DNA from: CAYVMP01 sp964452635
GTDB lineage: Bacteria; Patescibacteriota; Minisyncoccia; Phycocordibacterales; DATDWN01
Length of the DNA: 46,147 nucleotides
Direction of reading: 5' to 3'
Assembly: GCA_964452635.1 (NCBI GenBank)
Contig: CAYVMP010000004.1
Location: 1 to 46,147 of the forward strand
This document shows positions 8,152-14,800 of this stretch, one piece after another; the first letter of the stretch is position 1; each line of letters opens with the position of its first letter. A program made the position numbers and the translations under genes. The notes beneath the pieces were generated by a model that searched no databases, was not told the DNA's origin, and saw only the letters and a program-made list of their open reading frames with translations.

Positions 8152-9054
8152 TCATTTCAAAACTATATCCGCTAACTTCAGTACGACTTCCTTGCTATTT
8201 CCAGCAGCGAAGAATCTTCCACTGTGACAAAAAATTGCACCAGTTACCCCTGTTACCTTTTCTAATTCTTCACCACGTTTACCAGCCCAACTTTCTGGGA
8301 ATAGAATTTTTGATGTGAATGTATGTTCACCTGCAGGTACAACCTGCACACACCACTGTCCATCAAGTACGTCTGGAAAGACAACGAGTAGTGCATCATT
8401 CTCACCTGAGAGTGCGCTCTCCCACGGATAGTATGTGTCGAGAACGAGCAATCGTTTGTCTTCTGCCTGTGCATAGAGTGCGAGAACCTTTTCCTTTGCT
8501 TCTAATCCGTCACTAATTCTTTTAATTTCTCTGTGTATCACTTCCTTGGCAAAGTCGACGAGATGCATGAACCGACCGTCCAACTCATCTTTATTTTCTT
8601 TCCACGATACTTTGAATGCAGAAAAAGCATCAGCGAGTCCATACGAATGTACACCAGAAAAGAGTGGAGTATATATTTCCTGACCATTATCCATAGCGTC
8701 TACAGGCATAACCATTTTCTGTTCAATACTCTCTGCAACTTCCCTACTTCCACAGACCTGTTCACCATATTTTTTCCACACCAATCCAAACGCAGCATAT
8801 TTAATACCGTTGTCACGCATACCCGCACCACCAGCCTGATGATGATCGAACCTGTCTCGAGATGGATCGTATTGTCCACCAACATCGAGAACAATATCTG
8901 CCTGCTCAATACTTTCGGTATTTCTCGTACGAATGACAGTGATACTGTGTGTATGTTCGTATGCCAAAAATAGAGTGGCTACTCCCAAAATATCATCTGC
9001 GTGAAATGAACCGTTGTGTGTCGCGATAACCAATGTTTGTTTTTCTGTACTCAT
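8152..9054 (-). CDS. MYG1/UPF0160 family metal-dependent hydrolase
   Basis: The 300-residue protein begins with an HNGSFHADD motif (near residue 11) and has DVGG and a DHHQ motif (near residue 70), the metal-binding signatures of the MYG1 family, which is related to DHH phosphoesterases. Eukaryotic MYG1 is a 3'-5' RNA exonuclease; bacterial members are little studied. The C-terminal half contains the family-typical VVFPD, WCVQVVP and FCHSGRF stretches. The start is the ATG at 9054 (MSTEKQ), 4 nt past the dsbB stop. A longer frame from 9099 would overlap dsbB by 41 nt and lacks the family N-terminus. It is the last gene of the unit 9997-8152. Function in RNA turnover is inference. Confidence 0.85.
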   Translation of the reverse strand: MSTEKQTLVIATHNGSFHADDILGVATLFLAYEHTHSITVIRTRNTESIEQADIVLDVGGQYDPSRDRFDHHQAGGAGMRDNGIKYAAFGLVWKKYGEQVCGSREVAESIEQKMVMPVDAMDNGQEIYTPLFSGVHSYGLADAFSAFKVSWKENKDELDGRFMHLVDFAKEVIHREIKRISDGLEAKEKVLALYAQAEDKRLLVLDTYYPWESALSGENDALLVVFPDVLDGQWCVQVVPAGEHTFTSKILFPESWAGKRGEELEKVTGVTGAIFCHSGRFFAAGNSKEVVLKLADIVLK

Positions 9055-9058
9055 ATAT

Positions 9059-9592
9059 CTAGCGAGAATTGAGCGCTTTGTAGTATATACCTGAAGCAAT
9101 AATCAAATATGCAAAGATAGAAAAAGACATGAATGGAATAGTAATGTAACTATACGAAAGCACAAAAACTTTTGCACATTCACCTCCTGTCGCTACACAC
9201 GGTGCAACAGAAAATCCTCCTCCCCACTGAATGTAGGAATGATAGAGTGCAACGATGGCACCAATAATAGACAGCGGGAGAAGATACCCGACCATGTTCA
9301 TATCTCGTTTACGAAGTGCAAGATATGCAAGTAGTGTCTGTGGGTACAGAAAGATACGCTGTATCCAACAGAGTTCGCATGGTGGATACCCAACAATATT
9401 TGAGTACAGAAGACTTCCGATAAGTGCAGAGAGGGATATTGCGAAAATAATAGACAAAATATGTGTCTGAACAAAACGATACACGTGCACACGAAACGCA
9501 CGGTCAGCAAACAACCACACAATCAACACAATGAACAGCACATTTGAAACGAGTACGAGAAGTGAAATAAGTGGAGTAATGAGTGAAATCAT
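9059..9592 (-). CDS. dsbB: DsbB/BdbC-type disulfide bond formation protein
   Basis: This 177-residue protein has four to five transmembrane helices and the two periplasmic cysteine pairs of DsbB: C72-x-x-C75 in PPCELCWIQR and C132/C139 in APCVATGGEC. DsbB passes electrons from a thiol oxidase to membrane quinone and so regenerates the oxidant that forms disulfides in exported proteins. The start 3 nt before the stop of the upstream thioredoxin-like gene supports translational coupling. The extra N-terminal helix (residues 5-29) is unusual relative to E. coli DsbB. The neighbouring thioredoxin is the likely partner, in the role of DsbA. Confidence 0.88.
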   Translation of the reverse strand: MISLITPLISLLVLVSNVLFIVLIVWLFADRAFRVHVYRFVQTHILSIIFAISLSALIGSLLYSNIVGYPPCELCWIQRIFLYPQTLLAYLALRKRDMNMVGYLLPLSIIGAIVALYHSYIQWGGGFSVAPCVATGGECAKVFVLSYSYITIPFMSFSIFAYLIIASGIYYKALNSR

Positions 9593-9595
9593 ATA

Positions 9596-9997
9596 CTATA
9601 TATTATCCGGCAATTGGCATCCTGTTCGCTTTGCAATATCTGTAAGCTCAAGCTCTCCGAGTACGCGCTCAGTTGATGTGGCGTTTGTAGTCGTACTCAT
9701 AACTGGGAATTCCCATGTTGGATATGTCGTGATACCGAGATCCTTACAGATTTGTGTTTGAGTCTGACCGTCAGGGTTAGAACACTCAATGTATGGAAGT
9801 TTAGAGGCTGACTTACCGAACCGAGCTTTCTGTGCCTGACAGTGAGGACACCAGAATGCTCCGAAAAACTTCACACCATTGTCTTTAACACATTGTGCAA
9901 ATGTATCGTATTTACCTGCCTTACCCGGAGTCATAATGAGAAAAACGACTCCACCCAAAAATCCAAGCACAATGAGAATGTAAATAATTTTTTTCAT
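9596..9997 (-). CDS. Membrane-anchored thioredoxin-like thiol oxidoreductase
   Basis: The 133-residue protein has an N-terminal signal anchor (residues 3-23) and a thioredoxin-like domain with the active site WC50PHC53 and the cis-proline segment TTYPTW. Extra cysteines at about 36, 74 and 87 resemble the thioredoxin domain found fused to VKOR-type oxidoreductases. It probably oxidises exported proteins and is recycled by the DsbB homologue encoded 3 nt downstream. The start is ATG 9997 (MKKIIYIL), which gives a clean signal anchor; a longer frame from 10060 adds 21 residues with no family match. An extended -10 (TGATTATAC) about 25-30 nt upstream is the likely promoter. Confidence 0.85.
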   Translation of the reverse strand: MKKIIYILIVLGFLGGVVFLIMTPGKAGKYDTFAQCVKDNGVKFFGAFWCPHCQAQKARFGKSASKLPYIECSNPDGQTQTQICKDLGITTYPTWEFPVMSTTTNATSTERVLGELELTDIAKRTGCQLPDNI

Positions 9998-10084
9998 ACG
10001 TATATTTTTAATTAACCATACCTGTATAATCACCCACTCAATATATGTGCATAATAGCATTTTGGATTCCCAAATTCAATGAGC

Positions 10085-10109
10085 AAAGGCACTCAGTTTG
10101 AGTGCCTTT
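10085..10109. terminator. Bidirectional hairpin after the NADAR gene
   Basis: A 10-bp perfect stem (10085-10094 with 10100-10109) has an AGTTT loop. It lies just past the stop of the minus-strand gene ending at 10115. The T run after the stem is only three to four bases on either strand, so it is a modest terminator. Confidence 0.55.
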
Positions 10110-10114
10110 TGTTG

Positions 10115-10579
10115 CTATTGTTTTTTCTGTTCATCGTCTCGGATTTTCATCCACAGACGACCCATGTGATCCAAACCCTTACCATCTTCGCCATCATCCC
10201 AAAACCCATCTCCCGGAGGATATGTCGTTATGTGTTTGACGATACGTGCATCCCCAGTATCAAGAAGTGCTGTACACACATCGGCATGCTGTGCAACTTT
10301 CATTCTCATAAGCATTTCCATCACACTAAGTTTGTGATCAGGATCTTTGAATTCTAGTTTTTGAAGATGTTTATATTTTGAAGATAGCTGCCATGCTAGA
10401 ACAGGGCTACGCGCACTTCTGATTTCCTCTCGAATAGCTTCGTCTGTGTATCGCTGACACTGATACGCATGTTCAACCGAAGGATACACCACACCGTCTA
10501 TTTCAATCGCGTGAGCAGTGTATGGAGAAAAATAAATAGCAAAAATGTGCAAAGGAACTATGTTATTCATAGGAGGCAT
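10115..10579 (-). CDS. NADAR/YbiA family N-glycosidase
   Basis: The 154-residue protein matches the NADAR (DUF1768) family: PSVEHAYQCQRY near residue 33, SARSPVLAW, a central KLSVMEMLMRMK helix, and a C-terminal GDGFWDDGEDGKGLDHMGRLWMKIR block carrying the acidic and glycine residues of the fold. Relatives such as E. coli YbiA hydrolyse N-glycosidic bonds in reactive riboflavin intermediates, and others remove ADP-ribose from guanine. The first residues are MPPMNN, so the start is either 10579 or 10570. The final block has DHMG where many relatives have NxxG, which may alter substrate range. It follows the copper operon by about 60 nt without a clear terminator, so read-through is possible. 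Confidence 0.8.
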   Translation of the reverse strand: MPPMNNIVPLHIFAIYFSPYTAHAIEIDGVVYPSVEHAYQCQRYTDEAIREEIRSARSPVLAWQLSSKYKHLQKLEFKDPDHKLSVMEMLMRMKVAQHADVCTALLDTGDARIVKHITTYPPGDGFWDDGEDGKGLDHMGRLWMKIRDDEQKKQ

Positions 10580-10638
10580 TGTAATTGAGATTTAATAAAA
10601 AAGCTAATTAAATATATAGAAAGAAAAATTTCTCTCTC

Positions 10639-11028
10639 CTAACTCTGAAAATCAATCTCGAATGGATACATTCCCATGCCACAGGTTCCGTGAAGTACTG
10701 CGACTGTAGGAGTACCGATATCTATATCAGTGGAACCTGACTGTGGAAGGGTTTGAGAAATATTCATGCTTGGAATCCGTACAGAAGATGAGCAATCAAA
10801 CGTCCCGCTCGTTTCAAACCGTATGACGGTTGGTATACCTGCCTTTGCGACACTTTTCCTCGGTTGATACCCACCTTTTGCAGTGATTTCAATAATTTGT
10901 TTGCCGTCGACAATAGTAACATTATTCACATTTGAAACCTGATCGGTATTCACCGTTCGGTTGCTCAATACTACTGACCCTCCGATGAGAGCTAGTGCGA
11001 CGATAATAGATAGGATGGTCGCTTTCAT
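10639..11028 (-). CDS. Exported cupredoxin-like copper-binding protein
   Basis: The 129-residue product has an N-terminal signal anchor (residues 4-21) and a beta-rich domain of about 85 residues. Potential copper ligands are C79 in TFDCSSS, H113 and C116, and M118 and M120 in LHGTCGMGMY, an arrangement seen in the cupredoxin-like proteins encoded with copper ATPases. It probably binds or delivers copper outside the membrane. The start is ATG 11028 (MKATILS); an upstream start at 11091 would extend into the neighbouring gene. It is the fourth gene of the csoR-copA unit, 25 nt after the preceding stop. A TATACT 8 nt before the ATG could be an extra internal promoter. Confidence 0.75.
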   Translation of the reverse strand: MKATILSIIVALALIGGSVVLSNRTVNTDQVSNVNNVTIVDGKQIIEITAKGGYQPRKSVAKAGIPTVIRFETSGTFDCSSSVRIPSMNISQTLPQSGSTDIDIGTPTVAVLHGTCGMGMYPFEIDFQS

Positions 11029-11053
11029 ATTTTTATAGTATACCTGCTTAGAC

Positions 11054-12139
11054 TTAAAAATTAAAGATTGGTGGTATGAGTCCAATAACAACCAAGCTAT
11101 TGAGTATATTGAATAATGCGAACATAATCACAACAAGTCCGGCGCTCTTGAAAAAAATCCCTGATTTTGAGCTATTCTGAATACTCAATGAACTAAAACT
11201 AACCAATGCAAGAACAGGAAATGTTCCGAGGGCAAAAAATAACATAGTCAAACCACCAGCAAGGAACCCCCCTGTGGTCAGAGTGTAGAGTTGCATTGAT
11301 TGTGTAAAACCACATGGAAGGAAAAAAGTGGCAATACCAACTAAAAGAGGAGTAAGCGTGTGATTAAATTTAGAAACTCCATGAGCATGCTTGCCTAAAA
11401 ATTTTGGCATTCTCGGCTGAAGTCTTTTTGCAAAATGGAATGTATCGAGAAGATTGATCCCAAGCAGAAGCATGACGACACCAATACCCAAACTAAGTAT
11501 GAATGTTGCACCTGTATTCAATGTAAAAGCAGAACCGATTGCCCCAATGACACCTCCGAGCAAAAAGAAAGAAATGAGTCTTCCTCCATGGAACATTACC
11601 TGTGGTTTTATATTACTTGCCCTTCGTAGCTTTCTTGTCCGACGTAGCTTCAGCGAAGTTGGAAGCGAAGTAGGGTCTCCCTCCTTCGCAAACGTAGCAG
11701 ACATAGATAGGACTAAACCTCCCACCACCGCCATACATGTCGAGAGTGAGGCAATGATACCGATTACAAACGCTGTACCATACGTAACATTTCCCGCATT
11801 AACTAAATTCACTAATCCCATTTTTTGCAGAACAACAAATAAAACTGCAAATCCTACTGCGATTGGTATGGCGATTTTGAAATCACTCCAATTAGCCACC
11901 TGTTGTTTTTTTTCTACTGATATAGTGTACCCATGTGCTTTGAGAGGCACACTCAACTCCCATGCAATTGTCTCTGGTGTTTTCTCACCGAAATCTCCGA
12001 CAACTTCAACGGAATGATTTTTTAGATTTGATACAACGTGTGTAACGTGTGGCAAATCTCCTATTTCACTTTCAATGACAAGAGTACATGCATTACAATG
12101 CATACCGTGAACATGAAATGTATATTTTTGAGTGCTCAT
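11054..12139 (-). CDS. HMA domain fused to a DsbD_2/SafE-type membrane domain
   Basis: Residues 1-75 are a heavy-metal-associated domain with GMHCNAC at 12-18. Residues 88-360 hold six or more transmembrane helices of the cytochrome c biogenesis/DsbD_2 (also called SafE) type, with paired cysteines C135 (STCMAV) and C276 (FLPCGFTQ) in the positions expected for this family. Such proteins occur next to copper ATPases and probably move reducing power or copper across the membrane. Residues 155-175 are a basic, low-complexity insert (LKLRRTRKLRRA) lying between helices, encoded by a short repeat that also occurs in rnpB. The gene lies between copA (16 nt upstream) and the cupredoxin-like gene. 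Confidence 0.8.
   Translation of the reverse strand: MSTQKYTFHVHGMHCNACTLVIESEIGDLPHVTHVVSNLKNHSVEVVGDFGEKTPETIAWELSVPLKAHGYTISVEKKQQVANWSDFKIAIPIAVGFAVLFVVLQKMGLVNLVNAGNVTYGTAFVIGIIASLSTCMAVVGGLVLSMSATFAKEGDPTSLPTSLKLRRTRKLRRASNIKPQVMFHGGRLISFFLLGGVIGAIGSAFTLNTGATFILSLGIGVVMLLLGINLLDTFHFAKRLQPRMPKFLGKHAHGVSKFNHTLTPLLVGIATFFLPCGFTQSMQLYTLTTGGFLAGGLTMLFFALGTFPVLALVSFSSLSIQNSSKSGIFFKSAGLVVIMFALFNILNSLVVIGLIPPIFNF
11620..11671 (-). repeat. In-frame short repeat insert in the HMA-DsbD_2 gene
   Basis: The minus strand carries CTTCGCTGAAGCTACG followed by TCGGAC (11658-11637), 19 of 22 identical to 4170-4191 in rnpB. A second AAAGCTACGAAGG unit follows (11632-11620) and another CTTCGCT lies just before (from about 11669). 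The insert keeps the reading frame and adds about 20 residues to a loop. It resembles small palindromic elements that spread within a genome. Confidence 0.5.
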
Positions 12140-12155
12140 ATTTTTTACTATATTA

Positions 12156-14450
12156 TTATAATTTCATCGCTTTAATTCTGAGAGAGTTAGACACGACAGA
12201 CACACTTGAAAACGCCATTGCGAGTCCTGCAAACACTGGATTGAGAAGCCATCCAAATATTGGATAGAACATACCAGTCGCAAGTGGAATACCAACGATA
12301 TTGTAAATAAACGCCCAGAAAAGATTTTGTTTGATTCCTCGCATGGTCATTTTTGAAAGTTTTATTGCTTTAACCAACTTTGATATATCACCCCCAAGGA
12401 GAGTGATTCCTGCTGACTCAATAGCAACATCAGTACCAGTACCCATGGCAATTCCGACATCTGCCTGAGCTAAAGCAGGTGCATCATTGACACCATCCCC
12501 TGCCATTGCCACGATTTTCCCTTGAGACTGCAGTTCTTTTATTTTGGCCAATTTATCCTGAGGTAGCACATGCGCAACCACCTCGTCTATACCAACAAGC
12601 GAGGCGATGTATTGTGCAGTTTTCTCATCATCTCCTGTAAGCATAACCACTGTAATACCGAGTTTATGTAAATCTTCGATAGCTTTTTTTGATTCTGGTT
12701 TGATTTCATCAGAAACCATGACAAACCCAAGAACTTTTTCCTTTGTTGTAAGAATCACTGGAGTTTTACCTTGAGCAGTAAAGGCATCGATATCTGAAAT
12801 ATTAAAGTCCACTCCCAAATCTTTAATGAGTTGTACATTCCCAACAAAGTATTCGATGCCATGAACTACACCTCGTACACCCCTACCCTGAAGTGACTCG
12901 AAGTTTGAAACTTCTACAAATGGAATTTTCTGATCTGTAGCATAATGTACGATTGCGTGAGCGATGGGATGTTCTGACTTTTTCTCAAGGGATGCGATGA
13001 TTGATATGAATTGATTATCATCTACACCAGACATGTTTCGAATATCGACAAGTGTTGGTTTGCCTATCGTGATAGTGCCCGTTTTATCAAGCACAACTGT
13101 ATCAACGGTATGTAGTGTTTCTAGTGTTGATGCGTCTTTGATTAAAATTCCTTCGCGAGCACCCTTACCAACACCAACAATAATTGCCGTCGGGGTTGCA
13201 AGACCAAGTGCACATGGACATGCAATAACCAACACTCCAACAAACGACATAAGTCCAAACGAAAGTGCCTGTGCAAACCCTAAAGATCCAATACCGAACA
13301 AAAGCCATGCACCAAGAGTCAAGAAAGAAATCACCAAAACAATCGGAACAAATACAGCAGATATTTTATCTGCAAGAGCTTGAATCGGTGCACGACTTCC
13401 TTGGGCATCCTCAACCATTTTTATGATGTGGGCAAGAAGTGTCTCAGACCCCACCTTTGTGGCTTTGAATGCAAACGATCCTGTTGTATTTAGTGTTCCA
13501 GAAACAACACCATCTCCAACATTCTTCTGTGTCGGCATTGGTTCCCCTGTCACCATAGATTCATCAACAAAAGACATTCCTTCGAGAACAATTCCATCAA
13601 CAGGAATTTTCGCCCCGGGTTTAATAACAATCACATCTCCGTGCGCCACATCATGTACTGATATTTCTATTTCTATACCATCACGAACCACCATAGCAGT
13701 TTTTGCCTGAAAATTAAGCAGTTTTTCAATCGCATCTCCCGTTTTTATTTTTGATTGAGCTTCGAGATACTTTCCGAGTGCAATAAACGTAATAACAACA
13801 ATCGTTACATCATAGTATGTATGCTCTACATTGAGAAAAGGTCGGAGTGTATTTTCAAATGCAGTAATAATAAAACTATACAGAAATGCAGAAGATGTGC
13901 CGATGCCAATCAATGTATCCATGTTTGCTTTCCCATATCGAAGGAAACGATATAGACCAAGTAGATATGGTTTACCAACCACAAACAAAACGTATGTCGC
14001 GCAGAGCGGAAGAAGATGGTGGAAAAATTCCTTTACGACTATACCCATTTCTCTGACTACATTATACTGAGTGAGAATATCCCAACCCATAATAAAAATA
14101 CTGAGCAGAGCGAGCGGTATGGCCGAAAGAACAAGTGTTCTCATATGCGAAACTTCTTCGAGTTTTTCTTTTTTTGACTGATTGAGTCCTACATGTTGCG
14201 AATGCTCACTCTCAGTCATTCCCATAGATTCTGCCGAGGGAATTGTGAGAGAGTAACCTAATTTTTCAATTTTCTCTGAAAGAAAGTGAGGGTTGGTTTT
14301 AGATTCATCAAATGTAATCTTGGCTGTCTCAGTTCCATAGTTAACTTCCACAGAATGAACGCTTGAGGTTTTCTTAAAAGTTTTTTCAATGATACTCGCA
14401 CATGAGGCACAATGCATTCCTTTTACTTTGTACGTTTGAGTAGTGTTCAT
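12156..14450 (-). CDS. copA: Cu(I)-exporting P1B-type ATPase CopA
   Basis: The 764-residue protein is full length. An N-terminal HMA domain has GMHCASC at residues 11-17. The membrane metal site is CPC (411-413) in ACPCALG. The phosphorylation site is DKTGT (455-459), followed by SEHPIAHAI, GDGVNDAP and, in the last helices, YN and MAFSS, which together mark the Cu(I)-specific P1B-1 class. It pumps cytoplasmic copper out using ATP. The actuator loop reads TGEP where TGES is usual, as in most P1B ATPases. The start is one base after the stop of csoR, so the two are translationally coupled and under CsoR control. The histidine-containing stretch near residue 83 is a linker. Confidence 0.96.
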   Translation of the reverse strand: MNTTQTYKVKGMHCASCASIIEKTFKKTSSVHSVEVNYGTETAKITFDESKTNPHFLSEKIEKLGYSLTIPSAESMGMTESEHSQHVGLNQSKKEKLEEVSHMRTLVLSAIPLALLSIFIMGWDILTQYNVVREMGIVVKEFFHHLLPLCATYVLFVVGKPYLLGLYRFLRYGKANMDTLIGIGTSSAFLYSFIITAFENTLRPFLNVEHTYYDVTIVVITFIALGKYLEAQSKIKTGDAIEKLLNFQAKTAMVVRDGIEIEISVHDVAHGDVIVIKPGAKIPVDGIVLEGMSFVDESMVTGEPMPTQKNVGDGVVSGTLNTTGSFAFKATKVGSETLLAHIIKMVEDAQGSRAPIQALADKISAVFVPIVLVISFLTLGAWLLFGIGSLGFAQALSFGLMSFVGVLVIACPCALGLATPTAIIVGVGKGAREGILIKDASTLETLHTVDTVVLDKTGTITIGKPTLVDIRNMSGVDDNQFISIIASLEKKSEHPIAHAIVHYATDQKIPFVEVSNFESLQGRGVRGVVHGIEYFVGNVQLIKDLGVDFNISDIDAFTAQGKTPVILTTKEKVLGFVMVSDEIKPESKKAIEDLHKLGITVVMLTGDDEKTAQYIASLVGIDEVVAHVLPQDKLAKIKELQSQGKIVAMAGDGVNDAPALAQADVGIAMGTGTDVAIESAGITLLGGDISKLVKAIKLSKMTMRGIKQNLFWAFIYNIVGIPLATGMFYPIFGWLLNPVFAGLAMAFSSVSVVSNSLRIKAMKL

Positions 14451-14451
14451 G

Positions 14452-14715
14452 TTATTTACGTTTTAGTTTGTACACTTTAAGAACCTCATCGATTGCCTTG
14501 GTTGGTTTTCCTTCTTGTATTTGCTTGACTACACAGTGAGACAAATGATGCTCCATGAGCATATCTTCGATATTAGAAAGACCCTGCTTCACTGCAGAGC
14601 TCTGAGTGATAATATCAATACAATATGTACCCTTCTCAACCATATCTCGGAGTCCCCTCACCTGACCTTCAATGATTTTTAACCGACGTGATAGTTTAGA
14701 TGTATGTATATTCAT
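14452..14715 (-). CDS. csoR: Copper-sensing repressor CsoR
   Basis: This 87-residue helical protein belongs to the CsoR/RcnR/FrmR family. It has the RRLKIIEGQVRGLRDM N-terminal helix and the Cu(I) ligand set C32-x24-H57-x3-C61, with the spacing of CsoR. In the copper-free state it should bind the palindrome at 14727-14744 and repress its own operon; copper binding releases it. It is the first gene, directly coupled to copA, followed by the HMA-DsbD_2 and cupredoxin-like genes. The ATG at 14715 is only about 2 nt downstream of the predicted transcription start, and there is no Shine-Dalgarno, so the mRNA is probably leaderless. Confidence 0.93.
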   Translation of the reverse strand: MNIHTSKLSRRLKIIEGQVRGLRDMVEKGTYCIDIITQSSAVKQGLSNIEDMLMEHHLSHCVVKQIQEGKPTKAIDEVLKVYKLKRK

Positions 14716-14723
14716 ATCCGGAT

Positions 14724-14751
14724 GATATACCCCCTAGGGGGTATTAGTCAA
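14724..14751 (-). promoter_or_regulatory. csoR-copA promoter with embedded CsoR operator
   Basis: TTGACT (14751-14746) and TATATC (14729-14724) are spaced by 16 bp. The perfect 18-bp palindrome ATACCCCCTAGGGGGTAT (14727-14744) fills the spacer and enters the -10 box. It has the G/C-tract dyad of known CsoR operators, so bound CsoR should block polymerase directly. Transcription would start near 14717. Confidence 0.88.
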
Positions 14752-14769
14752 GTCTCAATTGTCCACAAC

Positions 14770-14797
14770 AAAAAAACACCATCTCTGGTGTTTTTTT
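14770..14797. terminator. secA terminator (bidirectional)
   Basis: A 12-bp stem (14770-14781 with 14786-14797) with a TCTC loop ends in a T7 run on either strand. It sits 4 nt past the secA stop and insulates the csoR promoter from secA transcription. Confidence 0.88.
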
Positions 14798-14800
14798 GAT

